Positions 6,603 through 13,277 of a stretch of DNA of 13,277 nt are shown piece by piece. The stretch spans positions 1 to 13,277 of the forward strand of contig JAJPZF010000069.1 in the NCBI GenBank assembly GCA_021204545.1, written 5' to 3'. Positions within the stretch are counted from its first letter, which is position 1. Each line of letters starts with the position of its first letter. Both the position numbers and the translations under genes were made by a program. The notes under the pieces are model-generated. The model made no database searches, was not told the DNA's origin, and saw nothing but the letters and a program-made list of their open reading frames with translations. Source of the DNA: Prevotellaceae bacterium (GTDB taxonomy: Bacteria > Bacteroidota > Bacteroidia > Bacteroidales > Bacteroidaceae).

Positions 6603-7877
6603 CTATACGGCCGGTGGCTCCGGCATCTCCGGCGTTGCGGTCTTTTCCTCTGTCTCAACCGCCTCAGCCACTTCTTTCACGTCTTTCCTCGGCTCAATGC
6701 GCTTCGCCCCGTAGCTCACTTTCAGTATTATGCCTATGCTGATGCCGCTGATAAGCACGGAGGTGCCGCCTTTGCTGATGAGCGGCAGCGTCTGCCCTGT
6801 GACGGGCATCGCCCCCACCGCCACAGCCATGTTCACCATCGCCTGCGTGACGAGCATCAGCCCTATGCCCATGACGATGTAGGCGGGATACCTGTTCTTG
6901 CACCGCCTCGCTATGCGTATGCACCGGTAGAGCAGCAGCAGGTAGAGCGCCATCACGACAATCCCCCACACTAGCCCGCCTTCCTCTATTATTATGGCGT
7001 AGATGAAGTCGGAATACGCCTGAGGCAGGAAGTCGCGCTCCACGCTCTGGCCTATGCCTCTTCCCTTGAGCAGGCCGCCTGTGGCCACGGCTATGTGGGC
7101 GTGCGTCACCTGCACATTCTCGTAGATGTCATAGTCCTGGGGGTCGGCGGGCAGCTTGCTGTGGCTCTTCACGCGGTGTATCCACGTGGCGAAGCGGTGC
7201 AGCGACGTGCCTTGCAGCCTTTCGCTCATGTCGTCGGGCACGCTCTTAAGCCCCAGATATCCCGCGAGCGCCAACGCTCCCACACAGACGCAAACGCCGT
7301 AGAACAGCTTGCGAGGGGGCGAGGCAATCCAGGCGAGGATGGCCATGACGAGGACGATGATGACGGCCGTCGAGAGGTTCTCGGTGAAGATGAGGGCGCA
7401 GGGCAGAAGGGTGATGCCTATAAGCCACCAGAAGGATTTCTTGCCCGTCTGCCGCTTCTCTTTGTCGTAGCCGGTGGAAAGCAACAGTGAGGCTGCCCCG
7501 ATGAGGCAGAGCTTGGCGAGCTCGGAGGGCTGGAAGGTGATGCCGAGCACGGGGATGAAGCGGGCCGCCCCGTTCACATCCCTGCCTGTCACCAGCACAA
7601 CGACGAGAAGGATGATGGAGACGGGGTAGAGCAGGAACAGCGCCAGCTTGATGATGCCGAGGTTGGTGATGTGTGTGAGCCACGCAAGGGCAAGGGCTAT
7701 GACGAGGAGGAAGCTGTGCTGTATGACGGGGCTCCAATACTTGCCGTTGGAGTAGGACATATTGCTCGACGCGCTGTACACCTCCACTATAGAGATGAGA
7801 CAGAGCATGATCAGTATGGACCACACCGCCATGTCGCCTCTCAGCCAGCCCTTCTTCTTTGTTAGTCCGAACATCAT
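6603..7877 (-). CDS. ftsW: Septal peptidoglycan glycosyltransferase FtsW (SEDS family)
   Basis: A polytopic membrane protein that polymerises lipid II into glycan strands at the septum together with its partner penicillin-binding protein. With the start at 7877 it has 424 residues and about ten hydrophobic segments. SEDS marks are GRDVNGAARF (98-107), QPSELAK, and LPQAYSDFIYA with Asp290 at the position shown to be catalytic in RodA/FtsW proteins. Near the end is LPLISKGGTSVL (about 365-375). A cytoplasmic tail of about 35 residues, rich in Glu and Pro, follows the last membrane segment. The frame extends 12 codons upstream to 7913, inside murD. The paired ATGs at 7877 and 7874 are better starts, the first overlapping the murD stop as ATGA. 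Location among mur genes supports FtsW rather than RodA. Confidence 0.97.
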   Translation of the reverse strand: MMFGLTKKKGWLRGDMAVWSILIMLCLISIVEVYSASSNMSYSNGKYWSPVIQHSFLLVIALALAWLTHITNLGIIKLALFLLYPVSIILLVVVLVTGRDVNGAARFIPVLGITFQPSELAKLCLIGAASLLLSTGYDKEKRQTGKKSFWWLIGITLLPCALIFTENLSTAVIIVLVMAILAWIASPPRKLFYGVCVCVGALALAGYLGLKSVPDDMSERLQGTSLHRFATWIHRVKSHSKLPADPQDYDIYENVQVTHAHIAVATGGLLKGRGIGQSVERDFLPQAYSDFIYAIIIEEGGLVWGIVVMALYLLLLYRCIRIARRCKNRYPAYIVMGIGLMLVTQAMVNMAVAVGAMPVTGQTLPLISKGGTSVLISGISIGIILKVSYGAKRIEPRKDVKEVAEAVETEEKTATPEMPEPPAV

Positions 7878-9232
7878 CCCTTTGCTCCGTTTACTCCAAC
7901 TTGGCGCACACACTCCTTGAACTGCTCGCCACGCTCCTCCATGTTGTGGAACAGGTCGAAGCTGGCGCAGCAGGGACTAAGCAAAACCACTGAGCCGGCC
8001 TTCGCCATTCTCTGGCAGGCCGCCACGCAGTCTCTCATGTTGTCGGTGTCGGCCACGGGCAGCCCCAACTTGTCGAAGGCACTGTGCAGCTTGGCGTTGT
8101 CCGCTCCCAAGTAAACCAGTCCCACGCACTTCTGCCTCACAAGTGGCTCGATGGCGCTGTAGTCGTTGCCCTTGTCGAGACCGCCCACAATGAGGACGGT
8201 GGGCCTTTCCATTGCGAGCAGGGCCACCCGGCAGGCATCCACATTCGTGGCCTTAGAGTCGTTGACGTAAAGCACCCCGCCCTTCTCCGCCACACGCTCC
8301 AGCCGGTGCTCAACACCGGGGAAGTCGCTGAGGCACTGGCGTATGGTGCCTTCGTCTACCCCCGCTATCTTCGTGGCAAGGTAAGCCGCCAGTGCGTTAC
8401 GCTTGTTGTGCTGCCCCATCTGGGAGAAGTGCAAGCCGAGCCTCTCGTAGTCGCTGTCCTCAAAGCCGCAAAGAGTTGGCCGCCCTTCGCGAGCTGGCTT
8501 GCTCGAGGGGGTAGGCTGCGGCGCATAGCCTTCCACGAGGCGTTTGCGCAGCTCCTCCTCTATGTGCTCGTCTTGCCGCCAATACACGAGGCTCTGCCCC
8601 GGGCCTTGGTTCTGTATGACGCGCATCTTGGAGTCGATGTAGTGTTGAAGGCAGAAGTCGTAGCGGTCGAGGTGGTCGGGCGTTATGTTCATCAGCACGG
8701 AAATGTCCGCCCTGAAGTCGAACATATTGTCCAGCTGGAACGAGCTTATCTCAAGGACGTACCAGTCGTGGTCTCCCTCTGCCACCTGAAGGGCGAACGA
8801 CCTCTCTATGTTCCCGGCCAGGCCGACATCCATTCCTCCCCTCTGCATTATGTAATGGATGAGGGTCGCGGTGGTGGTCTTTCCGTTGCTTCCCGTCACG
8901 CATATCGTCTTGCCGCGGCTCAGGCGCTTGGCGAACTCCAGCTCGCTCACGACGGGTATGCCTTTCGCCACAAGCTTCCTCACGACGGGAGCCGTGTCTG
9001 GCACGCCGGGGCTTTTCACCACCTCGTCTGCCGAGAGTATCTCCTCTTCGGTGTGCCCGCCTTCCTCCCAGCGTATCCCCTTCTCTTGCAAGGCGTGGCG
9101 ATAGTTTTCCTTAATGGCACCCGAGTCGCTGACGAACACGCGAAAGCCCTGCTTCACTGCCAGTATGGCTGTGCCCACTCCGCTTTCTCCGCCTCCCAAT
9201 ATCGCTATCTTCCTCATTTTCCCTGTGTTCAT
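7874..9232 (-). CDS. murD: UDP-N-acetylmuramoyl-L-alanine--D-glutamate ligase (MurD)
   Basis: Adds D-glutamate to UDP-MurNAc-L-Ala with ATP; cytoplasmic; 452 residues, typical for the family. The N-terminal nucleotide-binding strand and GGGESG (13-18) bind UDP-MurNAc. KSPGVP (73-78) and the ATP loop VTGSNGKTTT (112-121) are conserved, and the C-terminal domain shows NDSKATN and GGLDKGNDYS, both typical of MurD. The ATG at 9232 overlaps the mraY stop as ATGA, like two other junctions in this operon. Met6 at 9217, immediately before the first strand, is a reasonable alternative start. The 3' end overlaps ftsW by four bases. Confidence 0.98.
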   Translation of the reverse strand: MNTGKMRKIAILGGGESGVGTAILAVKQGFRVFVSDSGAIKENYRHALQEKGIRWEEGGHTEEEILSADEVVKSPGVPDTAPVVRKLVAKGIPVVSELEFAKRLSRGKTICVTGSNGKTTTATLIHYIMQRGGMDVGLAGNIERSFALQVAEGDHDWYVLEISSFQLDNMFDFRADISVLMNITPDHLDRYDFCLQHYIDSKMRVIQNQGPGQSLVYWRQDEHIEEELRKRLVEGYAPQPTPSSKPAREGRPTLCGFEDSDYERLGLHFSQMGQHNKRNALAAYLATKIAGVDEGTIRQCLSDFPGVEHRLERVAEKGGVLYVNDSKATNVDACRVALLAMERPTVLIVGGLDKGNDYSAIEPLVRQKCVGLVYLGADNAKLHSAFDKLGLPVADTDNMRDCVAACQRMAKAGSVVLLSPCCASFDLFHNMEERGEQFKECVRQVGVNGAKG

Positions 9233-10494
9233 CTTATCTTAAGTGTTACGATGGCAAGCGCCGCCATGATGATGGTGACAATCCAGAAGCGCACGGTCAC
9301 CTTCGTCTCGAGCCAGCAGCCACGAGGCCAGTTCCACAGGATGCGGAAGTTGCCGGGCAGCTGCCCTGGCTTGACGCGGAACGAGTCGTGGATGGGGGCT
9401 CGCTTGAAGAAACGCCATTTCTCACCTCTCTTGTTGCCTGCCTTAGCCACTCCCGTCTGCACGAGCACACTGACGCTTTCGCAAAGGAACACGAAGCATA
9501 TCAGTGGCAGCAGCAGTTCCTTGTGTATTATCACGGCCGTGACGGCTATTATCCCCCCGATGGCAAGAGAGCCAGTGTCGCCCATGAACACCTGCGCCGG
9601 GTAAGCGTTATACCAAAGGAAGCCGACGAGCGCGCCCATAAAGGCGAGCAGGAAGATGACCAGCTCCTCGCTGCGCGGGATGAACATTATGTTAAGGTAG
9701 CCCGACAAGCCTATGTGGCTGCTCACGTAGGCGAGTATGGCGAGCGCAAGCACCATAATGGCGGAGTTGCCTGCGCACATCCCGTCCATCCCGTCGTTGA
9801 GGTTAGCCCCGTTGCTCACGGCCATGACCACGAAAGTCACCACGACGACGAAGAAGATCCAGCCTGCCGCGGTGCGGTATCTGCCCAGAGAGGTGAACAA
9901 GCCCGTGTAGCTGAGGTTGTTGTTCTTGACGAAAGGAATGGTGGTGATGGAGTTCTTCACTGGCTCGCTTGTGTACACCACTTGCTCTGTGTGGTTCTCC
10001 TGCACGGTGCGTATGTTCTCCCTTATCACCACGTCGGGGCTTAGCCAAAGCGTCAGGCCCACACACAGTCCGAGCGCCGCCTGCCCAAGCAATTTGTATA
10101 TGGGGCGCATGCCGTCCTTCGACTTCTTCATCTTTATGTAGTCGTCGATGAAGCCTATTAAGCCAAGCCACAAAGTGGTGACGATCATCAGCAGCATATA
10201 TATGTTGCGCAGGCGGCCCAGCAGCAGGCAGGGTATCACGGTGGCTATGATGATTATAACGCCGCCCATGGTGGGTGTCCCCTTCTTCTCCACTCCGTAA
10301 GGGTCTATCTCCATGTCCCTTTGCGCCTCTGTCCCGTTATGCCGCCTCATCCACTTGATGAACCACTCCCCGAACCACACCGAGATGACGAGGCTGAGCA
10401 CCATCGTCAGTATGGAGCGGAACGAGATGTAGCTCCACAGATGCGCCCCGGGTATGCCGAAAGAGGCTAAGTATCGGAACAGGTAATACAGCAT
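9229..10494 (-). CDS. mraY: Phospho-N-acetylmuramoyl-pentapeptide-transferase (MraY)
   Basis: An integral membrane enzyme that moves phospho-MurNAc-pentapeptide onto undecaprenyl phosphate, giving lipid I. It has 421 residues against about 360 in E. coli. Visible family motifs are KKGTPTMGG (70-78), the Asp pair in FIDDY (Asp117, Asp118), SNGANLNDGMDG (227-238) and FMGDTGSL (303-310, Asp306). Extra length comes from a segment at about 155-205, between membrane helices and probably outside the membrane, and from an insertion near the C-terminus. In that region the usual histidine triad after PI is PIHDSF (367-372): only the first His remains. The chain then re-enters the family pattern at VRFWIV. 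The gene begins five bases after the murE stop. Identity is firm; the altered triad is noted separately. Confidence 0.97.
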   Translation of the reverse strand: MLYYLFRYLASFGIPGAHLWSYISFRSILTMVLSLVISVWFGEWFIKWMRRHNGTEAQRDMEIDPYGVEKKGTPTMGGVIIIIATVIPCLLLGRLRNIYMLLMIVTTLWLGLIGFIDDYIKMKKSKDGMRPIYKLLGQAALGLCVGLTLWLSPDVVIRENIRTVQENHTEQVVYTSEPVKNSITTIPFVKNNNLSYTGLFTSLGRYRTAAGWIFFVVVVTFVVMAVSNGANLNDGMDGMCAGNSAIMVLALAILAYVSSHIGLSGYLNIMFIPRSEELVIFLLAFMGALVGFLWYNAYPAQVFMGDTGSLAIGGIIAVTAVIIHKELLLPLICFVFLCESVSVLVQTGVAKAGNKRGEKWRFFKRAPIHDSFRVKPGQLPGNFRILWNWPRGCWLETKVTVRFWIVTIIMAALAIVTLKIR

Positions 10495-10499
10495 GCTTC

Positions 10500-11957
10500 T
10501 TACTCCTCCGCGCTAAAGCAGTCACGTATCACCTCGTGGTCGTCGAAGTGATGTTTCACACCCTCCACTATCTGGTAGTCCTCATGCCCCTTGCCCGCCA
10601 CAAGTATCACGTCGCCGCTCCTTGCCATCGTACAGGCCGCGCGGATGGCCTCCTTGCGGTCCGCTATCGATATCACGCCGCGCCTTTGCTCCTCTGTCAG
10701 CCCTGCCAGCATGTCGTCTATGATGGCTTGCGGGTTCTCGAAGCGGGGGTTGTCGCTCGTGATTATCACTCTGTCGCTTCCCTTCACGGCTTCTTGTGCC
10801 ATAAGCGGGCGCTTGCCCTTGTCTCTGTTGCCTCCCGCTCCGCACACAATCCAGCACTGCCCCTTTCCCCGCAGCACCTCGTTAATCGTGGTCAGCACGT
10901 TGGCTATGGCGTCGGGGGTGTGGGCGTAGTCCACTATTGCCGTCACGCCTTTGGGCGAGCGTATCACCTCGAAGCGTCCGCTCACGGGGTGCATCGCACT
11001 CAGAGCCACAAGCATCTCTTCTGGCTTGCGCCCAAGCATAATGCCTGCCCCATAGACCGCCAGCAGATTGCTCACGTTGAAGCGGCCCACGAACTGCACG
11101 AACACCTCCTGGCCGTCTATCGAAAGCTGCATGCCCTCGAAGCTCTCCTCCGTCACCTTCGCCTTGAAGTCGGCGGCGGAACGTAAGGAATACGTCCTCA
11201 CGGCCGCCTTGGTGTTCTGCGTCATTATCAGCCCGTTCTTGTCGTCAGCGTTCGTCACGGCAAAGGCATTGCCGGGAAGTGAGTCGAAGAATGCCTTCTT
11301 CGCGTCGCGGTAGTTCTCGAAAGTCTTGTGATAGTCCAAGTGGTCGCGCGTCAGATTGGTGAAGATGCCGCCCGCAAAACGCAGTCCGCCTATCCTTTTC
11401 TGGGCGATGGCGTGACTGCTCACCTCCATGAAGGCGTACTCGCAACCTGCGTCTGCCATCTTGCCCAATAGCCTGTTCAGCGTCACGGCGTCGGGCGTTG
11501 TCACCTCCGTTGGCACGGGTTCTCCGTCGATGTAGTTGCAGACAGTGCTGCACAAGCCCACTTTATAGCCGAAGCGGCGGAACGTCTTGTAGAGCAGCGT
11601 GGCTATTGTCGTCTTGCCGTTCGTGCCGGTGACGCCCACCAGCCTCATCCTCTTTGTCGGGTCGCCGAAGAACTGTGTGGCGAGCTTTCCCGTGGCGTCA
11701 ACGGTGTCCTGGTATTGCACGTAGGTGACGCCTTCGGCAAGGCTTTCGGGCAGCGTCTCGCACACTATCACCCTCGCCCCCAGCTCTATGGCTTTGCCTA
11801 TGTACTTATGCCCGTCGGTCTGAGTGCCTCTTACCGCCACAAAGGCACAGCCTGGCTTGACGAGCCGTGAGTCTGTCTCCAGTCCTTCCACCTCCACGTC
11901 GGTGTCTCCAATGACCTGTACGGGGGAGGTCTGTCCTATCAATCGTCTTAGTTCCAT
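10500..11957 (-). CDS. murE: UDP-MurNAc-tripeptide ligase, meso-diaminopimelate type (MurE)
   Basis: Adds the third peptide residue to UDP-MurNAc-L-Ala-D-Glu; cytoplasmic; 485 residues. The N-terminal domain has [19 protein letters not shown] (about 26-44), binding the UDP part. The ATP loop is [10 protein letters not shown] (108-117). In the central domain are [14 protein letters not shown] (180-184), TRDHLDYH (203-210) and AK at 219-220, with Lys220 the likely carbamylated lysine. The specificity motif DNPR at 402-405 is the form found in enzymes that use meso-diaminopimelate rather than lysine. The ATG follows the ftsI stop by four bases and the gene ends five bases before mraY, so translation is probably coupled. 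Confidence 0.98.
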   Translation of the reverse strand: MELRRLIGQTSPVQVIGDTDVEVEGLETDSRLVKPGCAFVAVRGTQTDGHKYIGKAIELGARVIVCETLPESLAEGVTYVQYQDTVDATGKLATQFFGDPTKRMRLVGVTGTNGKTTIATLLYKTFRRFGYKVGLCSTVCNYIDGEPVPTEVTTPDAVTLNRLLGKMADAGCEYAFMEVSSHAIAQKRIGGLRFAGGIFTNLTRDHLDYHKTFENYRDAKKAFFDSLPGNAFAVTNADDKNGLIMTQNTKAAVRTYSLRSAADFKAKVTEESFEGMQLSIDGQEVFVQFVGRFNVSNLLAVYGAGIMLGRKPEEMLVALSAMHPVSGRFEVIRSPKGVTAIVDYAHTPDAIANVLTTINEVLRGKGQCWIVCGAGGNRDKGKRPLMAQEAVKGSDRVIITSDNPRFENPQAIIDDMLAGLTEEQRRGVISIADRKEAIRAACTMARSGDVILVAGKGHEDYQIVEGVKHHFDDHEVIRDCFSAEE

Positions 11958-11961
11958 CTTC

Positions 11962-13277
11962 TCATTTCAGGTTTATCACTACTGTCTTGCCGCTTGCGCC
12001 AGTTGTCCCTGGCGGTATGCTTTGCCTTGTCACTCTTCCCGTGCCGGCGACATTCACCCTCAGCCCAGCCTTTTGCAGGGCATAGACAGCGTCCTTCGCC
12101 CCCATCCCCATAACGTCTGGCACTGAGTTCTCGCCCACGTCCCTGCCGCTTATGCGAAGCTCGCGCGAGGCGGTGTCGATGCTCACGCTGCCCCAGGCAT
12201 TGTCTCCCTGCTCTTGCCACGGTATGTTCATCATGCTGAGCAGCTCGCGTGTCTCCTGCATATTGCCGTCGATGACCTGCGGCAGGAACAGGCTCGTGGA
12301 GTCCTGTGCGGAACTGATGGGCTTCCCTTTTCCTTGGTTCATCACGAGCTGGCTGATACGTTTGAACACGGGACCGCATTGCGAGCCTCCCGAGGCGGGC
12401 GTGCCACGCTTGTAGATGCAGACGATGCAGCTGTACTTAGGCTCGTCGCTGGGGAAGTAGCCGCAGAACGTGACCATATATTTGTGCGCCGCGTAGCTTC
12501 CGTTCTCGGCAGCCTGAGCCGTTCCCGTCTTGCCGCTCACCTTGAAGTCCTTGTTTCCCGCTTGCCGGCCCAAGCCCTTGCTGACCACCTTCTCCAGGAT
12601 GTCGCGGATGTTGTCCAGTGTCTGCTGCGAGCATATCTTCTCCTTTATCACCTCCACGGGGAACTCACGCACCACTTGACCCTTGTCCAGTTCCTGGGTG
12701 ACGAAGCGAGGGCGCACCATCTTCCCGTTGTTGGCTATGGCGTTGTAGAAGGTGAGCGTGTTGAGCGGCGTCACCTGCACCTCGTATCCTATGCTCATCC
12801 ACGCCAAGGCGGTGGGCGACCAGTTCTGGTGCTCGCCCTTCGTGACGGGCATTCTCACCCACGGGTCAGAACCCATAGGCAAGCCGTACTTGATGCCTAC
12901 GCCGAGCTTGTACAGCCCTTCGACGAACTTCTCGGGCTGGTCGTGGTAGTATTTGTCTATCGTCTTGCTCACGCCTACGTTCGAGCTATTCTCCAGCACT
13001 TGTGTTATGGTAAGGTCATCGTAGCTATTCGGACTCCTCCAGTTGTGATCCTTCATAAGGCGGCCGTGCATATTATAAACGCCTTTCTCGCAGTAGACAA
13101 CAGTGCTGGGAGTGACGTAGCCGTCCTCCATCGCCACCATTATGCTGCCCGTCTTGAACGTAGAGCCAGGCTCCCAAAGGGCGTTGATGGCGTCGTTCTG
13201 TATCTCTTGCCATCCGTACTCTGTCTTCGTCAGGCTCACTATCGCCTTAACGTCTCCCGTTGGCACGTCCATCAGGA
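11962..13277 (-). CDS. ftsI: Septal penicillin-binding protein (FtsI/PBP3-like), 5' end missing
   Basis: The C-terminal part of a class B transpeptidase that crosslinks septal peptidoglycan in the periplasm. The frame is open to the right edge; Met at 13272 is internal, since it is preceded in frame by Leu and sits in the conserved [13 protein letters not shown] strand. The true start, membrane anchor and pedestal domain lie outside the window. Counting from that Met, the active-site motif STFK is at 37-40 (Ser37 nucleophile), SSN at 96-98 and KTGT at 248-251, so all three penicillin-binding motifs are intact. The last 55 or so residues, beginning VPDVMGM, look like one PASTA domain, reported for division PBPs of Bacteroidota and Gram-positives. 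The position before murE supports FtsI over PBP2. Confidence 0.96.
   Translation of the reverse strand, partial: LMDVPTGDVKAIVSLTKTEYGWQEIQNDAINALWEPGSTFKTGSIMVAMEDGYVTPSTVVYCEKGVYNMHGRLMKDHNWRSPNSYDDLTITQVLENSSNVGVSKTIDKYYHDQPEKFVEGLYKLGVGIKYGLPMGSDPWVRMPVTKGEHQNWSPTALAWMSIGYEVQVTPLNTLTFYNAIANNGKMVRPRFVTQELDKGQVVREFPVEVIKEKICSQQTLDNIRDILEKVVSKGLGRQAGNKDFKVSGKTGTAQAAENGSYAAHKYMVTFCGYFPSDEPKYSCIVCIYKRGTPASGGSQCGPVFKRISQLVMNQGKGKPISSAQDSTSLFLPQVIDGNMQETRELLSMMNIPWQEQGDNAWGSVSIDTASRELRISGRDVGENSVPDVMGMGAKDAVYALQKAGLRVNVAGTGRVTRQSIPPGTTGASGKTVVINLK

Noticed and set aside
6593..6658. Longer MurG start at 6658.
   Set aside because: The extra 22 residues are Arg-rich, lie within the ftsW coding sequence, and precede the strand that normally begins MurG.
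8084..9604. A 506-codon plus-strand frame opposite murD and the end of mraY.
   Set aside because: It crosses the junction of two firmly identified minus-strand genes and shows no protein family signature.

Overview
The window carries most of a division and cell wall (dcw) gene cluster, all on the minus strand, so transcription runs from high to low coordinates. In transcription order: ftsI (5' end cut by the window edge), murE, mraY, murD, ftsW, murG, murC, ftsQ, ftsA, ftsZ, then a GatB/YqeY-domain gene. Genes fill about 194-13277, with junctions from a 4-base overlap to a 27-base gap. This looks like one operon; its promoter and first genes (by family precedent mraZ, rsmH/mraW, an ftsL-like gene) would lie beyond the right edge.

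The source is probably a GC-rich member of Bacteroidota, most likely Bacteroidales close to Prevotella. Reasons: no ddl or murB between murC and ftsQ; a YqeY gene instead of lpxC after ftsZ; an MraY of about 420 residues with an extra extracytoplasmic segment; a division transpeptidase ending in a PASTA-like domain; and few Shine-Dalgarno-like sequences before the starts. MurE carries the DNPR motif of enzymes that add meso-diaminopimelate, fitting a Gram-negative wall. The phylum call is inference from layout and protein character; genus cannot be fixed.

Region by region: 11962-13277 is the transpeptidase part of the septal penicillin-binding protein. 5471-11957 holds the precursor genes (murE, mraY, murD, murG) with the septal glycan polymerase ftsW among them, followed by murC at 4087-5469. 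658-4090 holds the divisome genes ftsQ, ftsA and ftsZ. 194-640 is yqeY. 1-193 is non-coding: an 8-base tandem repeat (about 7.9 copies) abutting a 9-bp inverted repeat.

Together: MurC, MurD and MurE build the UDP-MurNAc peptide, MraY and MurG make lipid I and lipid II, FtsW and FtsI polymerise and crosslink it at the septum, FtsZ and FtsA form the cytoplasmic ring, and FtsQ bridges ring and periplasm. I see no mobile element, CRISPR array, RNA gene, internal promoter or clear terminator, and no novel system. The points worth a second look are the altered histidine motif of MraY and the repeat structure at the left edge.
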